DNA of 19,652 bases from Candidatus Gastranaerophilales bacterium (GTDB taxonomy: Bacteria > Cyanobacteriota > Vampirovibrionia > Gastranaerophilales > Gastranaerophilaceae). The notes below the pieces were generated by a model. That model ran no database searches, was not told where the DNA came from, and was given only the letters and a program-made list of their open reading frames with translations. How positions within the stretch are numbered: position 1 is the first letter of the stretch; each line of letters opens with the position of its first letter. This document shows positions 7,565-14,255 of this stretch, in pieces. The DNA is taken from assembly GCA_003150395.1 (NCBI GenBank), contig QAMI01000014.1, positions 22,816 to 42,467 on the forward strand, given 5' to 3'. The translations under genes were made by a program, and so were the position numbers.

Positions 7565-8920
7565 ATGAAAGTTTCTGCAATTAATTTTTCAAATTATGAT
7601 GTTTCTTTTTTAAGCAATTCTGAAAGGACTGTAAACAACATCCACAAAAAAAGATATAATGCATCCAAATACTTTAAAGAACCGGCAGCGTATACTTCCG
7701 GCGCAATTCTTGCCGGAATTGGCGCAATTTATTATATAAAACGCGGCCGCACAACACCTTTTGCAAAAGAAGTAGCGGCCTCTATGAGCAAAGCTTACCA
7801 CGGTAAAGTTTCAGCATCATCTCTTTCCTGTTTAATGAGCGGGGATGAACTGTTAAAAGAATTGCCCAAACTTTCAAAAAGCAATTACGAATGCACACCT
7901 CAAAACATGGCAAACGGTGTTTTCAAAGTTGATTTACACAGCCATTCCAACTTCTCCGACGGTGAAGGTTATATAAAAAATATTCTTGAAGATGCAGCAG
8001 AATACGCTGATGAACTTTACAAAAAAACAAAACAAAAATTCATATTTGCTCTCACTGACCACGATACTGTTGAAGGTTTGAAAGAAGCTCTTAATATAAT
8101 TTCTTACAATCCTTCCCGATACAAAAATCTTCGCTTTGTACCGGGAATTGAAGTCAGCTTCGCACACAGCGCGCCAAAATCAAAAAACGAATGTGAAATG
8201 TCAGAACTTCTCGTCTATGGAGTAAATCCATATTCTGAAAATATTACAAAGTTTTTAAAAAATATTAAGCAAAAACGCATAAATATGATAAATAATTTTA
8301 TTGAAGATGCAAAAAAAACATATCCGCTAACAAATTTTTCTTTTGACGAGTTTTCAAATTGCTATGACTTTAAAAAATACGGAAATCTTATGAATATTCA
8401 CTGGCGGGTTTTCCATTATACACAAACCAAACATGCTGTCACATGTGCTACTTCAAAATTCCACTCCGACATAAATTCTCAATACAAAAACATAATGCAA
8501 GACTTTAAAGGAGCTTCGGTTGACACATTAAAACAAAATGGTAAAATCCCTCATAATATTAACGACTTTCACGCTTTGGATAAGTTATTAAAAAAATATG
8601 CTCCGCACTTTGAAAACGGCAAACTAATAGCATCAAGTGAAAATACTTTTGAAGAAGTAATTGATGCTTTTAAGGATGAAAAAAATGTTTTCATGGCATT
8701 TGCACATCCGGGATATTTTTCAAATCATGTTACTAATCCTTCTGAAAGTTTGAAATATTTCACACAAAATTCTCAAGGGCTTATTAAAGCAAGTGAATCG
8801 TATCATCAGGCTTATAGAAACATGGACAAAAATATTATCGAAAATTTACAAAAACAAACCGAAAGTTTAAATCTTTTAAACCTGGGCGGCCGAGATAACC
8901 ACGGCAAAAAATTATTCTAA
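7565..8920 (+). CDS. PHP-domain metal-dependent phosphoesterase with membrane-anchor-like N-terminus
   Basis: A 451-residue protein. All PHP metal ligands are in place: DLHSHSNFSDG (123-133), TDHDTVEG (164-171), GIEVSF (194-199), AHPGYF (380-385) and GGRDNHG (441-447). The fold hydrolyses phosphoester bonds of nucleotides, DNA ends or sugar phosphates; the substrate is unknown. Between the third and fourth motifs lies an insert of about 180 residues, much larger than in minimal PHP enzymes. The first 60 residues carry the lineage-style tag MKVSAINFSNYDVSF and one hydrophobic stretch, SGAILAGIGAIYYI (45-58), that may span a membrane. An in-frame GTG at 7559 exists, but GGGG at 7556-7559, part of an anti-16S match, positions ATG 7565 as start. 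It forms an operon with the next gene, 17 bases away. Confidence 0.82.
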   Translation: MKVSAINFSNYDVSFLSNSERTVNNIHKKRYNASKYFKEPAAYTSGAILAGIGAIYYIKRGRTTPFAKEVAASMSKAYHGKVSASSLSCLMSGDELLKELPKLSKSNYECTPQNMANGVFKVDLHSHSNFSDGEGYIKNILEDAAEYADELYKKTKQKFIFALTDHDTVEGLKEALNIISYNPSRYKNLRFVPGIEVSFAHSAPKSKNECEMSELLVYGVNPYSENITKFLKNIKQKRINMINNFIEDAKKTYPLTNFSFDEFSNCYDFKKYGNLMNIHWRVFHYTQTKHAVTCATSKFHSDINSQYKNIMQDFKGASVDTLKQNGKIPHNINDFHALDKLLKKYAPHFENGKLIASSENTFEEVIDAFKDEKNVFMAFAHPGYFSNHVTNPSESLKYFTQNSQGLIKASESYHQAYRNMDKNIIENLQKQTESLNLLNLGGRDNHGKKLF

Positions 8921-8937
8921 AAAGAAAAGGCGGGATT

Positions 8938-10164
8938 ATGAAAATCACATCAATAAATAATCTTTACAACAATCAAATATACAGCAATAAAAATCAAAAT
9001 CCAAATAAAAAATATATTTCCAATGACAAAAAAGATACATTCACTAAAAGTCAAACTATTACAGCTAACAAATTTACTTTTACCGGAATAACGCGCCGTC
9101 TGCCTTATAAAATAATTTGGTCAACAGATGATTTAATAAGCCAGTGGAAAAATTTGAAATATGCGCCTTATTATGAAGCACTTGATGATAAGAAATTCTA
9201 TCAAAATAAATTAATCCGCAAAGAAAATTTTTCATTTCTTGACAATGTTACAGAAAAAATAAAACGGGAATTTGTTGAATATTTTAAAAAAGAAACTTCG
9301 TTTCCAAACTTAAAAAAAGTTTCAGAAAACATCGAAAACGAATTTGTTAAACAGGTAAAAAACTCTGCTGAAATGGTGTCACCCAATGTAAACATTGTTT
9401 CTGCCGGTTACGATCCGACCTGCTCGGTTGGTTTGAAAAAAGCTTTCCCCGGAAGCGATTTGGACAAAGCATATGTCGTACTTCAAAACAATTCTTGTAT
9501 GAATTCTTTTGAAGTCATAAATAAATTTAAAAGTAATCTTTGGTTCAATACAGACCAAAGAATTCTAAGCTTGAATAACGAAGACACTTTTCCTGAAGTG
9601 TTAACAATGGACGGCATAACATATACTCTCAAAAAACTTGATAAAGTTTTCAAGACAATGTTATTTTCGCAAGATTCAAAAGACTATTTTAAATATTTGC
9701 GAATGAACGAATTAGATCCCGTCAAAGGTGGATTATTTAATACTTTGCTTGCTAAAAAGCTGCCGTTTGAAGATATTTCAAAAGAATACGCAAAAAATTT
9801 CGCCTACTTTATTGAATCTGTTCGTGACGGAAAAAATCTTATAAAAAACACACAATATTATTGGCAGCTAGAATCAGCTATAGCTAATTCTCCATTTGCT
9901 CAATACAGCAATGTCACGCAAATGGGTGCTCATGACAAACTTCTTTCAACCGGCCGCAAAAAAATAAAAACAAAACTGCAACGACGCACAGAACTCTTAA
10001 ACGAATTTGACAAATTCCATGTTGATGAAAAGTATGACTTAATTAAAGAGATAATTAAATCAGTTTCCAAGGACAATGACAATCCAAAATTCAATAAATA
10101 TTTCCAAAACGATGACGATATAAAAGAACGTTATGACAGGTTAAACCGTCTTTTGCTGCAATAG
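8938..10164 (+). CDS. Tagged protein of unknown function with nucleotidyltransferase-like motif
   Basis: A 408-residue, lysine- and asparagine-rich protein. It starts MKITSINNLYNN and reaches KFTFTGITRR (45-54), the lineage-style N-terminal tag shared with neighbours. Residues 155-182 read SAGYDPTCSVGLKKAF followed by PGSDLDKAYVVL. The G...S-D-x-D arrangement before a hydrophobic strand resembles the catalytic strand of pol-beta-type nucleotidyltransferases; a third carboxylate was not confidently located. No signal peptide and no strong membrane segment. The C-terminal third is charged and helical. GGCGGG before the ATG resembles the site of the preceding PHP gene, and the 17-base gap implies co-expression. 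The function is unrecognised; the transferase idea is tentative. Confidence 0.72.
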   Translation: MKITSINNLYNNQIYSNKNQNPNKKYISNDKKDTFTKSQTITANKFTFTGITRRLPYKIIWSTDDLISQWKNLKYAPYYEALDDKKFYQNKLIRKENFSFLDNVTEKIKREFVEYFKKETSFPNLKKVSENIENEFVKQVKNSAEMVSPNVNIVSAGYDPTCSVGLKKAFPGSDLDKAYVVLQNNSCMNSFEVINKFKSNLWFNTDQRILSLNNEDTFPEVLTMDGITYTLKKLDKVFKTMLFSQDSKDYFKYLRMNELDPVKGGLFNTLLAKKLPFEDISKEYAKNFAYFIESVRDGKNLIKNTQYYWQLESAIANSPFAQYSNVTQMGAHDKLLSTGRKKIKTKLQRRTELLNEFDKFHVDEKYDLIKEIIKSVSKDNDNPKFNKYFQNDDDIKERYDRLNRLLLQ

Positions 10165-10190
10165 CTTTCAGGCAAAATAAATATTATAAA

Positions 10191-10943
10191 TTACATTTTA
10201 TTAAGAAAGAATACAACGTTTTTTACCCATAAATCACTTACAGATTTATCACAGTATTTACCGGATTTGCCTATTAAATCAATGGTATTATAATTTTCTC
10301 TAACTCTTTTTTCAATCGTTTTAGCCATTTCTTCAATGCACTGTTCAACGTTCTCAAATTTGGCATGTTTGTTGTTAATATAAATTCCGCCAATATTTTT
10401 CATTTTAACAGCAGCACTAGATGTTCCGCGGCCGGATTCCTGCATTGCTATGGCAATCAAAACAGTCGGATTTATATTATGTTTGTTGCCAATGTCAATA
10501 AAACTTTGAGCTTTGCCGTAGAATGGATTGTAATCTTTTCTGCCGTTGCGTTTTGGAATTAATTGTTCAATAAAGTAATTTAATTCTTCAACACTTCCTT
10601 TATATCTGTCTTTTATGCATGTTGAATGTTTACTTAGTTTATTTTTCGGAACAAAATCCATTGAACCTAAAGGAGGTAACAATTCATTTTTAGCTTTTGG
10701 TACAAACGGCATAAAAATTTCAAAATCTTTCGGGTCATAATTGCTGAATGTTATTAAAGATTTATTTACACCTTGGGCATGCCCGCCTAAAGTTGTTAAA
10801 GATTCAACTGCAATCATTGCACTTGGAAGAATCTTTTTCATTGCGGTTTGTTTTATCTTTTGCGGGATAATTTTTTGCGGCAGGTAATTTTTCAATCTAG
10901 ACTTGCTGCGCTGAAACTGCGCTTGAATTTTGGGGATATGCAT
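10191..10943 (-). CDS. Glucosaminidase-like peptidoglycan hydrolase
   Basis: A 250-residue protein whose C-terminal half (about 140-250) matches the lysozyme-like glucosaminidase fold. FIDIGNKHNINPTVLIAIAM leads to QESGRGTS with the catalytic glutamate E169, then MKNIGGIY, then VEQCIEEMAKTIEKRV. These enzymes cut the glycan backbone of peptidoglycan. The N-terminus MHIPKIQAQFQRSKSR resembles the short tag of neighbouring genes. A weak hydrophobic stretch follows at 38-56 (ILPSAMIAVESLTTLGGHA), so an atypical or delayed signal peptide is possible. The start has AAGGAA at the right distance. It converges with the preceding operon and diverges from the 65-aa gene. Function as cell-wall remodelling or predation enzyme is inference. 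Confidence 0.75.
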   Translation of the reverse strand: MHIPKIQAQFQRSKSRLKNYLPQKIIPQKIKQTAMKKILPSAMIAVESLTTLGGHAQGVNKSLITFSNYDPKDFEIFMPFVPKAKNELLPPLGSMDFVPKNKLSKHSTCIKDRYKGSVEELNYFIEQLIPKRNGRKDYNPFYGKAQSFIDIGNKHNINPTVLIAIAMQESGRGTSSAAVKMKNIGGIYINNKHAKFENVEQCIEEMAKTIEKRVRENYNTIDLIGKSGKYCDKSVSDLWVKNVVFFLNKM

Positions 10944-11125
10944 ATTATTATTCCTTTTAGGTTGGGGTCGAGTATATTGTCTACAAAAGATAAAAAATTT
11001 TCAAGTGGGAAAATTGCCAAAATTTCTTCAAATTAATAAAAATATTAAATAAATATTTCATATTATTCCTTTATGTAATGTTTCGCACAAGAGGGCAGGT
11101 TATAAAATTATTAAAGAGGTGAAAT

Positions 11126-11323
11126 ATGAAAATTTATCCCGTGAGAAATCTTTCTCAAAACTCCTTTCAATCAAAACTGACGGCCTTACCAAAACCTCCT
11201 TCCAAAACAAGACAATTTTTTGAAGGTGTAAGTGTTGCCGCAATTACAAGCATACCAATGTTTGTATATTTATATCTTGCAGCACTTTATGAGAAAATCA
11301 AAGGCTGCAAGAATTCTAATTAA
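11126..11323 (+). CDS. Small tagged single-pass membrane protein (65 aa)
   Basis: A 65-residue product beginning MKIYPVRNLSQNSFQSK, the same tag style as the flanking genes. A hydrophobic segment follows, VSVAAITSIPMFVYLYLAAL (residues 35-54), then a short charged tail. GAGGTG lies five to ten bases before the ATG, a strong ribosome site, which supports real translation despite the small size. It ends two bases before the stop of the convergent exported-protein gene. No family recognised. Confidence 0.6.
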   Translation: MKIYPVRNLSQNSFQSKLTALPKPPSKTRQFFEGVSVAAITSIPMFVYLYLAALYEKIKGCKNSN

Positions 11324-11325
11324 AT

Positions 11326-11856
11326 TTATTCCAGATATTTCCTTCTCATAATCAAACGTCCGGTTTCGTCATAACCATTACTTTTAATCCAATGAGCAAT
11401 AAGCCTTCCGTTAGGGCTGAATATAAAAGTTTCGGCCTTTGAAACTCTTAACCCCATATTTACTAATTCTCCAAAAGTATTGTATTTGTAAGTCTTGTAA
11501 GGATACTCTAACCCATCTTTAATCTCATAATGAGTAAGTTTCCCGTTTTGAGAATAATACCAGACGCGGCTTTGATTATCCTTATACATTACAGCGTAAG
11601 AATTATCCGAAAACAATGCAAGTGTTCTGTCTTTAAGTTCAGCATGTCCGTTTAAAAGCGCAGAAATATTATTATCGTATTCATTATCATAAGCAAACTG
11701 CCTGACGATTTTACTATCTAGTTTTGATGGAATTTCGTTTAAGAGTTCTTCCCGCGCCTTGTCGGCTGTGTATTGGACTTCACCGGTCAGAAGCATTTCT
11801 GCCTTTACTGGAAGAGCCAAAAATAACATTACAAAAATAACCAAAAATTTTTTCAT
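11326..11856 (-). CDS. Small exported protein with YD/RHS-like repeat tail
   Basis: A 176-residue protein with signal peptide MKKFLVIFVMLFLALPVKA, cleaved before EMLLTG. The mature part carries strand-turn units such as VWYYSQNGKLTHYEIKDG, YKYNTFGELVNMG, IFSPNGRLIAHW and YDETGRLIMRRKYLE. The N/T-x-x-G-x-L turn resembles YD-repeat, RHS or MORN-like modules seen in surface and wall proteins. It is probably periplasmic or outer-membrane associated. Ribosome site is weak. The gene converges with the 65-aa gene, leaving a two-base gap, so transcripts must overlap. Function unknown. Confidence 0.72.
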   Translation of the reverse strand: MKKFLVIFVMLFLALPVKAEMLLTGEVQYTADKAREELLNEIPSKLDSKIVRQFAYDNEYDNNISALLNGHAELKDRTLALFSDNSYAVMYKDNQSRVWYYSQNGKLTHYEIKDGLEYPYKTYKYNTFGELVNMGLRVSKAETFIFSPNGRLIAHWIKSNGYDETGRLIMRRKYLE

Positions 11857-11912
11857 AAAGCTATTTTAATAATATGCATGGTTTGTGTAAACTGCTTGCT
11901 GGCAGGAATTCA

Positions 11913-11940
11913 TTGCTAGTAAAAATTTTTATGGTAGAAT
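11913..11940 (+). promoter_or_regulatory. Promoter for the ArnT-like gene
   Basis: TTGCTA (11913-11918), 16 bases, TAGAAT (11935-11940). Initiation near 11947 gives a 25-base leader containing AGGATAGGAA, which supplies the ribosome site for ATG 11972. The -35 hexamer equals that proposed for the antiporter gene. Confidence 0.55.
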
Positions 11941-11971
11941 TTTTGGGGAGATTAAGGATAGGAAAATTTTT

Positions 11972-13678
11972 ATGAAAAAAATTATTGATTTTATAAAACT
12001 CCATCCGGAAATATTTACTATTTTTGGATTGGGTGTTGTTTTTTACTTTATCTTTTTCCATAACATCGGGAATTATCCTTTAATGGACGTTGACGAAACG
12101 CGTTACGTTGGAATTGCACGCGAAATGTTTAACAGCAAAGATTTTCTTTCGCTATATTTAAACGGCGATTACTTCTTTGAAAAGCCGCCGTTATATTTTT
12201 GGGGTGAATGTATTTCTTTTGGCTTGTGGGGCGTTGTAAATGAATTCAGCGCAAGATTTCCTGTTGCTTTATACGGAATGCTCACTTGTTTTCTTTTATA
12301 CTTTACGGGAAAGAAAATTGTTTCAAAGAGTTTTGGTGTAATTTCTGCTTTAATTCTTGGAACAAGCATGGAGTTTGTAATCCTTTCTAAATTCGCAATT
12401 CTTGATATTGTGCTTGCTGCTTGCACAACATTTTCAACAATTTTTGGATTTATGACATATTTCTGCAAAGAAGAAAACAAAAAATATTTTTGGTGGCTTT
12501 TTTATATCTTCTCCGGCCTTGCGGTGATGGCAAAAGGCATTCCGGGATTTGTAATCCCTTTTGGAACAATGTTTTTTGTTTCAATTGTGAGCGGAAGATT
12601 TAAAGAAATTTTCAAACCTAAATATTTTGTTGTCGGCTCGATTTTATTTTTGTCCATAGTTGTTCCCTGGCATGCCATTATGTTGAAATTGCATGATCCG
12701 CGATTTTTTGATGAATACATAATGCTTCACCACCTTGGAAGGTTTAAAGGTTCTGAAACCTTAGGACGAGAGCAGCCTTTCATATTTATGTTTTTGACGT
12801 TTTTGTGGGGATTTTTGCCATGGACATTTTCGGCAATCGCGGCAGCAGTGTGCAAAATACGCGAAAAAATTCTCGTGCTTAACGAACAAAAATCACTTAC
12901 ATTGAAAGAAAACCTTTTAAATTTAAAAGTTTTGAAAAATTTTGATTTTGAAAAGCTTACAAATGAAGAAAAACTTTTGTTATTTTCTTCAATTGCATTT
13001 ACGCTCATAATGCTTTTCTTCTCAATTTCTAGCACAAAACTAATCACTTATATTTTGCCGATTTATCCTTTTTCAGCGTTAATATTAGCGTTTGTCTGGA
13101 AAAACTACATTGACAAAAGTTGTTTTGAAAAATCAATAAACCTTACAGCAAAAATTTTCGCAGGGACATGTATTTTTGCTGGAATTGCCTCACTTTTTGC
13201 AAAATTTGTACTGCCGGCGCAAATTTACCAAGATATGCTGATTATTAAATGGTTCTGTATAATTTTAGTGTTAATTCTTGGAATTTCATCATTTGTCGTT
13301 CTTTTCAAAAAAAGCAGAATTGGTTTATTTGCAGTTTATGTAATATTTATGGTTATACTTTCGGCCTGGGGCTACAGATTATTTTTCCTTATGGACTATG
13401 AATTCGGCCAAAACGACTTGATGAGAATGGCGAAACTTGCCAGAGAAGGCGGTTATGATTTGGCAACTGTCGGATTCGGAAAAAGATATTCCGTATATTA
13501 TTACTACGGAGGTCAGGTGAATTTTTATGTAAAAGATATTTACAGCATAATTGATGACCTGTTCGAGGACGAAAACATGCGTTTAATAGTAAAAAATAAT
13601 GACTTAGAAGCCATCCAAAAGGTTATTAATGTAACAATTATAGAGAAAGGCAGAAAATACTCATTAATAAAAAAATAA
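11972..13678 (+). CDS. ArnT/PMT-family membrane glycosyltransferase
   Basis: A 568-residue inner-membrane enzyme of the GT-C fold, moving a sugar from a polyprenyl-phosphate donor onto lipid A or another periplasmic acceptor. Diagnostic features are the catalytic first loop DVDETRY (39-45), the EKPPLYFW motif (70-77), and the HHLGRFKGSETLGREQP loop typical of ArnT relatives. About twelve hydrophobic segments precede a small C-terminal domain (from about 480) that ends YSLIKK. Length matches ArnT (about 550 residues). No other aminoarabinose genes are nearby, so the sugar and acceptor are open; a protein O-mannosyltransferase-like role is the alternative. It implies an outer membrane with modified lipid A or glycans. 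Confidence 0.85.
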   Translation: MKKIIDFIKLHPEIFTIFGLGVVFYFIFFHNIGNYPLMDVDETRYVGIAREMFNSKDFLSLYLNGDYFFEKPPLYFWGECISFGLWGVVNEFSARFPVALYGMLTCFLLYFTGKKIVSKSFGVISALILGTSMEFVILSKFAILDIVLAACTTFSTIFGFMTYFCKEENKKYFWWLFYIFSGLAVMAKGIPGFVIPFGTMFFVSIVSGRFKEIFKPKYFVVGSILFLSIVVPWHAIMLKLHDPRFFDEYIMLHHLGRFKGSETLGREQPFIFMFLTFLWGFLPWTFSAIAAAVCKIREKILVLNEQKSLTLKENLLNLKVLKNFDFEKLTNEEKLLLFSSIAFTLIMLFFSISSTKLITYILPIYPFSALILAFVWKNYIDKSCFEKSINLTAKIFAGTCIFAGIASLFAKFVLPAQIYQDMLIIKWFCIILVLILGISSFVVLFKKSRIGLFAVYVIFMVILSAWGYRLFFLMDYEFGQNDLMRMAKLAREGGYDLATVGFGKRYSVYYYYGGQVNFYVKDIYSIIDDLFEDENMRLIVKNNDLEAIQKVINVTIIEKGRKYSLIKK

Positions 13679-13681
13679 ACC

Positions 13682-13707
13682 AAATAAAAAGCGGTTATAA
13701 AAACCGC
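13682..13707 (-). terminator. Intrinsic terminator oriented for the minus strand
   Basis: On the minus strand GCGGTT, loop TTTAT, AACCGC is followed directly by TTTTTATTT. On the plus strand the A-run precedes the stem and AGATAG follows, so it lacks the U-run needed to end the ArnT-like gene. The orientation implies a minus-strand transcript entering from the right, where no protein gene exists. Confidence 0.6.
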
Positions 13708-13942
13708 AGATAGTTATATATTAACATTAAGTAAATGTATATTAATGAAGATATTAAATTGAAATCCCAAAAATTGTTAAAACACTTACTTACAATATAT
13801 ACACCACTATTAAAACTACAAAATAAGGCATACTATAGTTTGTAACAGTGTTTGTAACAATCTAAATTTGTATGTCTTTTTCGAATAATGATAAGAAACC
13901 CTTAGCTTCTGCACTCCAAAAAGATAAACTTCCTACAGAAGT
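13691..13942 (-). ncRNA. Candidate intergenic small RNA, about 250 nt
   Basis: The interval is bounded upstream by a promoter (13949-13977, minus) and downstream by the minus-oriented terminator. The predicted transcript begins with a potential hairpin: CTTCTG pairs with CAGAAG across a 24-base loop (about 13905-13940). No open frame with a good ribosome site is seen. The longest candidate starts GTG and encodes about 33 residues, QKLRVSYHYSKKTYK near its N-terminus, without a credible ribosome site. It matches no RNA family I can recognise; 6S, RNase P and tmRNA landmarks are absent. A remnant of a lost gene is the alternative. Confidence 0.35.
13838..13859. repeat. Tandem GTTTGTAACA direct repeat
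   Basis: GTTTGTAACA occurs at 13838-13847 and 13850-13859 with a period of 12 bases, close to one helical turn. A partial match, GTGTTTGTAAGGA, lies near 14053-14065. It is inside the candidate small RNA and could be a regulator site or an RNA-level repeat. Confidence 0.4.
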
Positions 13943-13948
13943 AAATAA

Positions 13949-13977
13949 ATGATATCACAATGTAAACAAAAATGCAA
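13949..13977 (-). promoter_or_regulatory. Minus-strand promoter for the candidate small RNA
   Basis: Read on the minus strand: TTGCAT (13977-13972), 17 bases, TATCAT (13954-13949). The -10 equals that proposed for the LuxR-type gene. Initiation is expected near 13942. Confidence 0.45.
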
Positions 13978-13994
13978 TCCCCTCATGTTAACAA

Positions 13995-14023
13995 TTGACA
14001 AAGTTTAATACAAGAGTTATACT
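13995..14023 (+). promoter_or_regulatory. Strong distal promoter upstream of the c-di-GMP gene
   Basis: A consensus TTGACA (13995-14000), 17 bases, TATACT (14018-14023). Initiation near 14030 would give a leader of about 225 bases before the ATG at 14256. The leader was inspected for a c-di-GMP riboswitch and none was recognised. Confidence 0.65.
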
Positions 14024-14084
14024 ATACTTGTAGTAGGAATTAGTTTTGTTTCGTGTTTGTAAGGATTTTAATTTAACATTTTAT

Positions 14085-14114
14085 TTGCATGATTATAATG
14101 TAATCCGTTATAAT
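14085..14114 (+). promoter_or_regulatory. Second, proximal promoter upstream of the c-di-GMP gene
   Basis: TTGCAT (14085-14090), 18 bases, TATAAT (14109-14114). Another TATAAT-like stretch lies within the spacer at about 14094-14099. Initiation near 14121 gives a leader of about 135 bases. Together with the distal site this forms a tandem pair. Confidence 0.5.
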
Positions 14115-14255
14115 CGTTTCGCCTTGCCCTCTAAATGACGTATTGCGTTTACCACAGTATAAAGTAAAATATTTTAAGGAATGTTAATTTATAAAAAATA
14201 TTAAGCAATAAATTATAATCACAAGTTTTAAAAATTACAAAGATTGTAGAAGGTC

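Noticed and set aside
12169..13047. Several minus-strand frames of 72-106 codons
   Set aside because: All are antisense to the ArnT-like gene with no ribosome site or recognisable product.
13682..13707. Hairpin as terminator of the ArnT-like gene
   Set aside because: On the plus strand no T-run follows the stem, so it fits the minus strand better; it could still act weakly on the plus strand.
13838..13859. CRISPR-like or phage attachment repeat
   Set aside because: Only two 10-base copies with a 2-base gap; no spacers, integrase gene or flanking direct repeat at a tRNA in this gap.
14030..14255. c-di-GMP riboswitch in the leader of the GGDEF-HD-GYP gene
   Set aside because: The conserved GEMM landmarks could not be found; only AT-rich sequence and a second promoter are visible.
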